Made by a program: the position numbers and the translations under genes. Shown one piece after another: positions 1 through 6,029 of a stretch of 6,029 nt of DNA. The first letter of the stretch is position 1; each line of letters starts with the position of its first letter. The DNA is from an uncultured Aliiroseovarius sp. Its GTDB lineage: Bacteria; Pseudomonadota; Alphaproteobacteria; Rhodobacterales; Rhodobacteraceae. The stretch spans positions 1 through 6,029 of the forward strand of contig CALJDH010000152.1 of assembly GCA_938023895.1 (NCBI GenBank), in the 5' to 3' direction. A model generated the notes under the pieces. It was not told the origin of the DNA and did not search any database. It worked only from the letters and a program-made list of their open reading frames with translations.

Positions 1-1901
1 CGCAACACGGTGGCCAGCGACAAATCATCCTCGGGCGTGGCAAGGAAGGACAGAAGCGCGGTCAGGTCTTTCACCGCAAGTTCCGCCCCGATGCGCAATT
101 GGTCGGCCCCGGCGATGGGAATGTCGCGCGCTTTGCAGGCACGGATCAGTTCGTGAAACAGCTCGCTTCGGGACCTGACCAGCACCAGAATGTCGCCCGG
201 ATCGACGGGGCGTGAGCCGCCCTTGTCGTCGGGCAGACGTTCTTCGCGGATCATCCGCTGGATTTCATCCGCCAGACTATCTGCCAGTTGCACCCGATGA
301 TCACGCGGCGAGGGGCGGTCGACGGGGTCGTTCCAATCCCGGTCTTCCTCGTGCTTTACGGGCTCGATCGACGGCCACAGGTCCACGCGCCCCGGTTTGT
401 CACCGAAAAACGCCCGGTGCTTGAAGCCGCCCCCAAGGCCCGAGCGCCCTTCCAGCGCCATATCGACGAATCCCAGCACCGCGGGCGAGGATCGGAACGA
501 ATATTCCAGCGGCTGAACTGCTAGCGCACGCCCGACCTGCTGTAAGCGGTCTGCGAAGCTGTGCTGCATCCGCTGAAATTCCGCCGGTTCGGCGCCTTGG
601 AACGAATAAATCGATTGTTTCGGGTCACCCACCACAAAGATCGTACGCTCCACATCATCACGTGCGCCCGATCCGGTGGTGAATTCGCGCGCAAGGCTGT
701 CGATCACGCGCCATTGCACGGGGCTGGTATCCTGTGCCTCGTCCACCAGAATGTGGTCGATCCCGCCATCCAGCTTGAACAGCACCCACGCCGCCACGGA
801 TGGATCGGTCAGAAGCGCACCCGCTTTCAAGATCAGATCATCGAAATCCAGCCAGCCGCGCGCCAATTTGGCGGACTCGTATTCTTGCACGAACACATGC
901 GCGAAACGGTACAAAACCTGCGTGCGCCGCGCGTTATGCTGAGCCAAGCGCTTGTGTCTCACGTCCTCGACCCGCGCCATAAGGTCGTTCAACTGATCCA
1001 TGATGGGCGCGCAGGCGCCTGACTGCAACGCTTTGGTCGGAACAGACCCTATCTTGGCGTTAAACGGTGTAGATTGCTTCAGCAGGATCTTCTCGAGCCG
1101 CTGGAGTAGATCAAGATTGGGTTGGGAAAGATCCGCGCCTTGAAGTGTCTCGGCACGTTTCTGGTCCTGCGCGCTGCCCGTGGCCGATCCCGCACGGAAC
1201 TTCGACAGCATATCCAGATCACTTGGCGCAAAACACTCCGCAAGCAGGGTGTCCAAGCTATCCCCAGCCGCCACGCCGAACCAACCACTGATCTGCGCCG
1301 CATCCTTATCATCTGCAAACAGCATTCGGGCCGAGGTGATCCCCGCCGTCAGCCGCGTCAGGTCCTCGCCCGTGAACAGCTGCGCCAGATCTTGCACAAC
1401 CGCCCTATGCGGGCCGTCGCTCATCTGCTCCAAAATGGTGGCGCGCAGATCGTTGGCGGCGCGGTCGTCCATCTCGGTAAACTGGGGGGATACGCCTGCT
1501 TCGGTCGGGAAACGGCGTAGAAGCGAGGCGCAATAGGCGTGGATCGTCTGGATTTTCAGCCCGCCGGGCGTCTCGATCGCGCGGGCGAACAATTGACGGG
1601 CCAACGACAGGTCGCGCGCGCCTTCAACGCCAAGCTCGGCCAGAGCCTTGGTCAGGCTGTCGTCATCCTTCATCGCCCACTCACCTAGGCGCTGGAAAAG
1701 GCGGTTCTGCATCTCGCTTGCGGCGGCCTTGGTATAGGTCAGACACAGGATGTTCTGCGGAGATACCCCATCCAGCAGCAATCGCGCCACGCGGTCGGTC
1801 AAAACGCGGGTTTTTCCCGACCCCGCATTGGCCGACAGCCAGGTCGAGGCCGTCGGGTCCGCCGCCCGGATCTGGGCAAGAGTGGCGTCGTCAAATCTCA
1901 T
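1..1901 (-). CDS. addA: Double-strand break repair helicase-nuclease AddA, N-terminal part (cut by left edge)
   Basis: AddA is the ATP-driven 3'-5' SF1 helicase and nuclease subunit of AddAB, the alphaproteobacterial counterpart of RecBCD, which unwinds and resects double-strand DNA ends in the cytoplasm. I translated the frame by hand from the ATG at 1901 and it stays open to the left edge (633 complete codons). Visible helicase motifs in order: Q-motif glutamine Q10; Walker A ANAGSGKT (24-31, K30); motif Ia TYTKAAASEM (55-64); KIQTIHAYC (116-124); WLDFDDLI (350-357); Walker B LVDEAQDTSP (385-394, D387/E388); motif III VGDPKQSIYSFQGA (424-437); motif IV SFRSSP (468-473); GDILVLVRSRSEL (569-581); and PIAGADQLRIG (595-605). 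Family members run to roughly 1,100-1,200 aa, so the last helicase motifs and the C-terminal RecB-type nuclease lie outside. The start is supported by a good ribosome binding site and a 4-base ATGA overlap with addB. No frameshift or missing motif was seen. Family identity is secure. Confidence 0.96.
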   Translation of the reverse strand, partial: MRFDDATLAQIRAADPTASTWLSANAGSGKTRVLTDRVARLLLDGVSPQNILCLTYTKAAASEMQNRLFQRLGEWAMKDDDSLTKALAELGVEGARDLSLARQLFARAIETPGGLKIQTIHAYCASLLRRFPTEAGVSPQFTEMDDRAANDLRATILEQMSDGPHRAVVQDLAQLFTGEDLTRLTAGITSARMLFADDKDAAQISGWFGVAAGDSLDTLLAECFAPSDLDMLSKFRAGSATGSAQDQKRAETLQGADLSQPNLDLLQRLEKILLKQSTPFNAKIGSVPTKALQSGACAPIMDQLNDLMARVEDVRHKRLAQHNARRTQVLYRFAHVFVQEYESAKLARGWLDFDDLILKAGALLTDPSVAAWVLFKLDGGIDHILVDEAQDTSPVQWRVIDSLAREFTTGSGARDDVERTIFVVGDPKQSIYSFQGAEPAEFQRMQHSFADRLQQVGRALAVQPLEYSFRSSPAVLGFVDMALEGRSGLGGGFKHRAFFGDKPGRVDLWPSIEPVKHEEDRDWNDPVDRPSPRDHRVQLADSLADEIQRMIREERLPDDKGGSRPVDPGDILVLVRSRSELFHELIRACKARDIPIAGADQLRIGAELAVKDLTALLSFLATPEDDLSLATVL

Positions 1902-4843
1902 CGCCCTACCTCCGTCACAACTGGGGTGTCGCTGTCATCCCACTCGCCATAACGCGCCAGATGATCATAGTCGCCCGCAAAGCGCTGCATATGCATGGCG
2001 CGGCGCGAAGTATAACCCTGCGCATCGACATTATAGGCTCTAATCAAGCCTAAAAGCTCGGATTTAACGGTCGCGATGTCGGCGGACACCAGATCGGTTT
2101 TGACCTCTTTCTGTGGGGTTAGGCCGATATAGCTGACCAAGGACACGGGTGCCGCGTCGATGTTGTCGAACCCGCCGACCTCGGCAATCACGGCCTCCAG
2201 CAGAAGCTGTTTGTCGAAGTGTTTTTGCTGTTTCTCGTTCGGAGGCGCGCCGGTTTTATAGTCATAGATCAGAAGCGACCCATCCTGATGGCGGTCGATC
2301 CGGTCGGCCTTGGCGACCAGCTCGAAATCTGGGTCGTCAAATCGCGCACGTCCCCATGTTTCGTTCGCCAGATTGGACGAAAACGCACGGCGCGACAGCT
2401 CTTGCTGCACAAACCACGGTGCGATCCGGTCAATCCGCGCTTTCCACAGGATGCGGGTCGCGAGGTTCGGCACGTGCTTGGCCAGAATGTCATCTGCGAT
2501 GGCGCGTAGGCGTTCCTGTTCAAGCGCGGGATCCGGATCATCGGGCAGGGAAGACACGTAGTTCTCGAACACATCATGCAGCACCGTCCCGCGCATCAAC
2601 GCATCCGATCCGCGCAATATGGGGTCCAACGCGCGCAGATGCAGCACCTTGTCGGCGTAGATGGCAAAAGGATCGCGGATCAGCTTGGTTACGCCGGTTG
2701 CCGACAACTGTCGGGGGCGGGTCGACAGGGGCGGGGACGGTGAGGGGCGCTTTTCAGGCGGCGTTGCCTCGTTCGGTTGATCAATCTGACGCGCGAACTC
2801 CAGCCATTGCGTTCCCCGTGCGCGCATTTCCTGCAAGGCCTGCGCCCCGTCATCTGACATCCCGGCCATCAAGTTGCAGATGCGGTTCAGCCAGCGCGAT
2901 GGGATGGTTTCGCTGTCCTCGTCCTTGACCGATCGTGTCAGGATCACCTCTTTCGTGGCGATGGCCTGCTGGAAATCATGGGCGGACAGACCGACGCGGC
3001 GTTCGGGCAAAGGGAGGTCCACCTGCATCCGCATCTGGCGGTTCAGCCACGGATCTGGGCCGGGCAGTTCGGGCCAGATGCCATCATTCAATCCCGCAAG
3101 AATGACACGATCTGCCCCTTGCACGCGGGCTTCGAGCGTGCCCCAGAACATCACGCCGGGATGGGGGGTGTTCGGGTCGCGGACCTCGCCTTTTGACAGG
3201 ATGGAACGGAACAGGTCGCGATAGGCGAGGGGGGAAAGGTCTCCACCGTGTTCCGCATTTTCCGCAAGATTAGAGACGATTTCTTGGCACATCTGCCCTG
3301 CTGCGCGGTTCCACAGCTCGCCCGTTCCCTCGCCGTTCGGGCCACGCGCAATCTCATGCGCCAGATCAAGATGGTGGGTTAGAAGATCCGGCAGAGGCAG
3401 CTCACCTTCAAGCGGCGGGGCAAGGCAGATCGTGGCGATCCACTCGGCCCAAATCGCGCGTTCCGGTTCTTCCTCGAATGTCTGCGCCCAATCCAGAAGC
3501 GCCTGACGGTCGGGGATCGCGGCCGAGCCACGCAACACCTGAAGCTCCAGATCGCGGGTCCAACGCAGATGATCACCGCGCGCGTCGCCGCCCGTGTTGG
3601 TCAGCGGATGCTTGAGCAGCGTCAGCAGCCGATCAGCAGCGGGCGCTTCGCACATCATAAGGGTGATCTGGCGCAGGAAACGCCCCGGCGCGGACAGAGC
3701 CAGCGGGCGTCCCGCACTGTCGTCCGGTTCGATGTTCCAGCGGTCCAAGGCGGCGGTGACCTGACGAGTTAGATTTCGGTCCGGCGTGATCAAGGCCACG
3801 CTGACCCCATCTTCGACCGAGCGGCGGAGCAGCGCGGCGATGGCTTGTGCCTCGTCCCGCGGTCTCTGCGCCTCGATCAGGGTTAACCCCTCGGTGGCGT
3901 TGGTGACGTTCTGAAACTGGCGTCCTTCGATCTGCCATTGGTCCGTCACAGGGGCAGGCCGCAGCGCCAGCGAAATCAGCTTGTTGCGTTCGCGCGCGAC
4001 CGGGGTCAGCCCTGACCAGCCCTGTACATCGCTTCTGGACAGATCCAACTGCTTCAGAAGGGCCGCGAAGCGGCATTGCGGGTGATCCTCGGCCGACAGG
4101 GCGTCTTCCAAGGCGCTCCATGTGTGATCAGGTAGGTCTGTGTCGAATCCCGGCAGGACCAATGCGCCCTGCGGAAGCTGCGCGACGGCCCGCATCAACA
4201 GCGCCGTGGTGCCGCGCGATCCGGTCGAGCCGGCGATGATGATCGGGTGATCGGGGGGCGACTTCTGCCAGCCTTCGATGATCTTGGACACCACCATGCG
4301 CTGGCGCGTTTCCGCATCCGGGGCGTGTCCGGCGCTGGGGTCGAAAAACGGATTAATCAGGGACAGAAAGCGCAGGCTGCGGGCCCAGTGTTCGGACATT
4401 TCTTGGACATCAAGTGTCTCTAACGCGGCGGGATTCACACCCTCGCCGTGCATTTCGTCCATAAGCTTTGCCACGCTATCGGCCAGATCAAACGCCGCGC
4501 TTTTCGGGGCAAGGTCGGGCTCTTGCTCGAGTAGGGCAAGGATCAGCTGGTGCAGTTCAAGCTGACGGCGCAAGGGGGCGACAGCGCTGGGGATCGAGCT
4601 GTCCAGCGGCATCTGTGCGAGGTCGGTGATCAGTCGCAGACGCGGGACGAAACCGGGTTGATCGTCAAACAGGCTTTGTACCCGGTTCAGCATGCGGCGG
4701 GAGTTCACGAACAGCTCGACCTGCGCCATGTCGTGCGGTGGGCGGCCTTCCATGCGGTGGCGCAGCCCGTCGACCAACGCCTTGGGGAAATCGACGCCGA
4801 GCGGCACACCGAAAACGCGCGCGGTGGACGATGGTTCAAACAT
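1898..4843 (-). CDS. addB: Double-strand break repair protein AddB, alphaproteobacterial type (981 aa)
   Basis: AddB is the second subunit of AddAB; in studied homologues it carries an inactivated helicase fold that reads Chi and a nuclease that cuts one strand. Here the N-terminus (VFGVPLGVDFPKAL, 10-23) sits where Walker A would be but has no GxGKT. Further family-like segments are AGSTGSRGTTALL (204-216), LITPDRNL (351-358) and DDSAGRPL (374-381), and a C-terminal helicase-like block with GLNDGIWP (584-591). The RecB-family nuclease domain follows: H756 in GTVLHDVFE, D847 in AKADRID, D861-Y-K863-T-G, and Q879 in DKQLLLE. Where Fe-S AddB proteins have a Cys-Pro-Phe, this one has RDPFAIY (723-729), and no cysteine occurs in the last 250 residues or so. 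The start is the ATG at 4843, because it has a GGAGG 6 bases upstream and begins with the family-like MFEP. The frame extends up to an ATG at 4954, but those codons lie inside the upstream gene. It overlaps addA by 4 bases and the nucleotidyltransferase by 8. Confidence 0.95.
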   Translation of the reverse strand: MFEPSSTARVFGVPLGVDFPKALVDGLRHRMEGRPPHDMAQVELFVNSRRMLNRVQSLFDDQPGFVPRLRLITDLAQMPLDSSIPSAVAPLRRQLELHQLILALLEQEPDLAPKSAAFDLADSVAKLMDEMHGEGVNPAALETLDVQEMSEHWARSLRFLSLINPFFDPSAGHAPDAETRQRMVVSKIIEGWQKSPPDHPIIIAGSTGSRGTTALLMRAVAQLPQGALVLPGFDTDLPDHTWSALEDALSAEDHPQCRFAALLKQLDLSRSDVQGWSGLTPVARERNKLISLALRPAPVTDQWQIEGRQFQNVTNATEGLTLIEAQRPRDEAQAIAALLRRSVEDGVSVALITPDRNLTRQVTAALDRWNIEPDDSAGRPLALSAPGRFLRQITLMMCEAPAADRLLTLLKHPLTNTGGDARGDHLRWTRDLELQVLRGSAAIPDRQALLDWAQTFEEEPERAIWAEWIATICLAPPLEGELPLPDLLTHHLDLAHEIARGPNGEGTGELWNRAAGQMCQEIVSNLAENAEHGGDLSPLAYRDLFRSILSKGEVRDPNTPHPGVMFWGTLEARVQGADRVILAGLNDGIWPELPGPDPWLNRQMRMQVDLPLPERRVGLSAHDFQQAIATKEVILTRSVKDEDSETIPSRWLNRICNLMAGMSDDGAQALQEMRARGTQWLEFARQIDQPNEATPPEKRPSPSPPLSTRPRQLSATGVTKLIRDPFAIYADKVLHLRALDPILRGSDALMRGTVLHDVFENYVSSLPDDPDPALEQERLRAIADDILAKHVPNLATRILWKARIDRIAPWFVQQELSRRAFSSNLANETWGRARFDDPDFELVAKADRIDRHQDGSLLIYDYKTGAPPNEKQQKHFDKQLLLEAVIAEVGGFDNIDAAPVSLVSYIGLTPQKEVKTDLVSADIATVKSELLGLIRAYNVDAQGYTSRRAMHMQRFAGDYDHLARYGEWDDSDTPVVTEVGR
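1908..1913 (-). promoter_or_regulatory. Ribosome binding site of addA
   Basis: On the minus strand this reads GGAGGT, a near-perfect Shine-Dalgarno, 7 bases before the ATG at 1901-1899. It lies within the last codons of addB (coding V-G-R, then stop). It fixes the addA start, and together with the ATGA stop/start overlap it suggests that ribosomes finishing AddB can reinitiate on AddA, which would help balance the 1:1 subunits. The coupling is inference. Confidence 0.8.
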
Positions 4844-5519
4844 TCGCATCCTCCAGCATCTTCTCCGCAAGAATAATTCCGTCAGGGTGCCCGACATCGC
4901 ACCACGCACCTTTGTAGGGAAGGCCGAAAAGGCGGCGGGATTGGCGAATGACATCCCACGCGACGTTCAGTGAAAATACATCATCTTCGACGCGTTCCAC
5001 GGGCGGTGTCTTGATGATTTGGCACCCGGTGTAGACCAAGCCCGGCCCGCGCGTCAGTTGCCCGTCCGGCGCCATGGTGAAGTCCCCTTGCCCCAAGTGG
5101 CCGATGGCATTTTCGGGCGGAACAAGCAGCATAAGTGCGTCCATCCGGTCGGGGTCCCAGGCCTGCAGAAGGGTCTGCAATGGGTTGGGGCCGGACCAGA
5201 CCGCGTCGGCATTGAGGGTGAAAAGAGATGTGGTTTTGAGCAGGGTTAGAGCCTGTTTTAGGCCTCCGCCCGTTTCAAGCAGTGTGTCTTCATGCGAAAA
5301 AAGGATGTCTCGATCCCCCAGATGGGTGTGGATCTGATCCGCCAGATAATGGGTGTTTACGATGATCTGCGAGATACCGTCCGCCTCGTCCACGATCTTC
5401 AGCGCATGATCCAGAAGCGGCTTTCCGGCGACCGGGATCATCGGCTTCGGCTGCGTTTCCGTCAGCGCCCCCATGCGGGTGCCGCGCCCGGCGGCAAAGA
5501 TCATCACGGTGTCAGGCAT
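4836..5519 (-). CDS. murU: Sugar-1-phosphate nucleotidyltransferase, probably MurNAc-1-P uridylyltransferase (MurU-like)
   Basis: A complete 227-residue enzyme, the usual length for MurU. It should join a nucleoside triphosphate (UTP in MurU) to a sugar 1-phosphate, releasing pyrophosphate; in the recycling pathway the product is UDP-MurNAc. Visible features: the nucleotide-binding loop AAGRGTRM (9-16), with K25 in QPKPMIPVAGKPLLDH (23-38); LETGGGLKQAL (81-91), which matches the LETGGG segment of Pseudomonas MurU; LNADAVW (102-108), where D105 takes the place of the metal-binding aspartate of the usual NGDVW; GDFTM around residue 146; and WCDVGHPDGI (206-215), with D208 as the likely second metal ligand. 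The start at 5519 overlaps the kinase stop by 8 bases (ATGCCTGA), and the stop overlaps addB in the same way. The adjacent AmgK-like kinase strongly supports the MurU role. Specificity for MurNAc-1-P rather than another sugar 1-phosphate is inferred from context and family resemblance. Confidence 0.85.
   Translation of the reverse strand: MPDTVMIFAAGRGTRMGALTETQPKPMIPVAGKPLLDHALKIVDEADGISQIIVNTHYLADQIHTHLGDRDILFSHEDTLLETGGGLKQALTLLKTTSLFTLNADAVWSGPNPLQTLLQAWDPDRMDALMLLVPPENAIGHLGQGDFTMAPDGQLTRGPGLVYTGCQIIKTPPVERVEDDVFSLNVAWDVIRQSRRLFGLPYKGAWCDVGHPDGIILAEKMLEDANV
4850..4854 (-). promoter_or_regulatory. Ribosome binding site of addB (decides the start)
   Basis: The minus strand reads GGAGG followed by a 6-base spacer and the ATG at 4843-4841. 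A second in-frame ATG at 4849-4847 touches the GGAGG with no spacer, and one at 4954 lies 111 bases upstream within the nucleotidyltransferase gene. Spacing therefore selects the ATG at 4843. The site is embedded in the last codons of the upstream gene (coding E-D-A-N-V). Confidence 0.8.
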
Positions 5520-6029
5520 GCTGTTTGAGCCTCTCTAGATGCGCGGTGTCCGGTTCGGGTAGGATCTCGTTCAGCTGATTGCGCAGTTTCGCTAGTGGTG
5601 GGTGGCGAAGGTCGTCCTGTAACAGGGTCCAGACACGCGGGATCAGGTCGACATAGTGCGGCTTGCCCATCTGTTGTGACAAGCGGGCGAAAATCCCGAG
5701 GATACGCAGGTTGCGCTGCACGGCAACCAGATGGAATTCGTCCTGAAAGGCGGTCTGATCAAGCCCGCGCCGCTTTGCAAAGGCCTTTCGTGCGGACTGG
5801 GCCAGTTCGTCCGACACATCGCGCCGTACATCGCGCAGAAGCGAGACCAGATCATAGCTGGGCAAGGTGTTCACCGCGTCCTGAAAATCGAGCAGCCCGA
5901 CGCGGGTGGTGCCCTCTCGTTCTGGTAGCCAATGCAGGTTCTGTGCGTGGAAGTCGCGCAGGGATGTGCGCAGGGTTGTGTTGAACGGCGCGAGGGCCTC
6001 TTCGATGGCACCCAACGCATCGCCCATCA
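5512..6029 (-). CDS. amgK: AmgK-like sugar kinase (aminoglycoside phosphotransferase fold), C-terminal half, cut by right edge
   Basis: AmgK phosphorylates the anomeric hydroxyl of MurNAc (and GlcNAc) with ATP, feeding MurU in the peptidoglycan recycling route; it is cytoplasmic. About 171 residues of the C-lobe are present. Numbering from the in-frame ATG at 6027, the catalytic loop is LRDFHAQNLHW (23-33), with D25 the likely catalytic base and N30 a metal ligand. The Mg-binding segment GLLDFQDA (44-51) has D47, followed by PSYDLVSLLRDVRRDV (56-71), the usual tail of this family. The histidine that opens the Brenner-type HxDxH loop is a leucine here; I recall this as common in alphaproteobacterial members. 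Full-length enzymes have about 330-360 residues, so the ATP-binding N-lobe lies beyond the right edge and the ATG at 6027 is internal, not the start. The stop overlaps the nucleotidyltransferase start by 8 bases. The kinase family is secure; MurNAc as substrate is inferred from the neighbour. Confidence 0.85.
   Translation of the reverse strand, partial: MGDALGAIEEALAPFNTTLRTSLRDFHAQNLHWLPEREGTTRVGLLDFQDAVNTLPSYDLVSLLRDVRRDVSDELAQSARKAFAKRRGLDQTAFQDEFHLVAVQRNLRILGIFARLSQQMGKPHYVDLIPRVWTLLQDDLRHPPLAKLRNQLNEILPEPDTAHLERLKQHA
5530..5536 (-). promoter_or_regulatory. Weak ribosome binding site of the murU-like gene
   Basis: The minus strand reads AGAGAGG, 10 bases before the ATG at 5519-5517. Match and spacing are poorer than for addB and addA, so translation of this gene may depend more on ribosomes arriving from the overlapping kinase gene. 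The assignment is tentative. Confidence 0.4.

Noticed and set aside
561..1022. Plus-strand open frame of 153 codons
   Set aside because: It lies antisense to the AddA helicase region, which carries Walker B and motif III in the minus frame; the translation has no recognisable domain and is a GC-rich shadow.
1079..1318. Minus-strand open frame of 79 codons inside addA
   Set aside because: It is out of frame with the hand-translated AddA frame, which is uninterrupted here, and the Arg-rich translation has no known domain.
2149..2928. Plus-strand open frame of 259 codons
   Set aside because: It is antisense to the AddB nuclease domain. The translation is Arg/Pro/Ser-rich low-complexity sequence typical of an out-of-frame read.
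3633..4121. Minus-strand open frame of 162 codons inside addB
   Set aside because: It is in a different frame from addB, which is continuous and motif-bearing across the same bases; the translation looks like a shifted read with no domain.
5512..6027. Kinase gene taken as complete, starting with the ATG at 6027
   Set aside because: A 171-residue product would lack the whole ATP-binding N-lobe. The methionine falls just before the catalytic loop, so the gene is more simply cut by the window edge.
1..6029. Search for mobile elements, CRISPR repeats, tRNA/ncRNA genes, terminators and promoters
   Set aside because: Overlapping core genes fill the window. I saw no inverted-repeat ends, transposase, spaced direct repeats, tRNA-like fold or hairpin followed by a T-run outside coding sequence.

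Overview
The window looks like a piece of an alphaproteobacterial chromosome, most likely Rhodobacterales (roseobacter/Rhodobacter type). The evidence is GC-rich coding sequence, an AddB of the distinctive alphaproteobacterial type, and the gene order sugar kinase - nucleotidyltransferase - addB - addA, which I recognise from that group. This assignment rests on recollection of family features, not on a database search.

All coding sequence lies on the minus strand and reads from the right edge to the left. In transcription order: (1) 6029-5512, the C-terminal half of an AmgK-like aminoglycoside-phosphotransferase-family sugar kinase, cut by the right edge; (2) 5519-4836, a complete MurU-like sugar-1-phosphate nucleotidyltransferase (227 aa); (3) 4843-1898, a complete AddB (981 aa from the preferred start); (4) 1901-1, the N-terminal 633 codons of the AddA helicase-nuclease, cut by the left edge. 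There is no intergenic DNA. The three junctions overlap by 8, 8 and 4 bases, so this is a tight, probably translationally coupled operon segment. Its promoter and terminator must both lie outside the window.

Two biological jobs sit side by side. The kinase and nucleotidyltransferase fit the anomeric-kinase/uridylyltransferase route that turns recycled MurNAc into UDP-MurNAc, by-passing de novo synthesis (the fosfomycin-sensitive MurA step). AddA and AddB together form the AddAB helicase-nuclease, which resects double-strand DNA ends for RecA loading. AddA shows every helicase motif expected in its N-terminal part. AddB shows no Walker A and no Fe-S cysteines but keeps a RecB-family nuclease site.

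I found no mobile element, CRISPR array, RNA gene, phage gene or other accessory system, and no undescribed system. This is ordinary core-genome sequence. The points worth a second look are the linkage of wall recycling to DNA repair through overlapping reading frames, the stripped-down AddB, and the addB start site.
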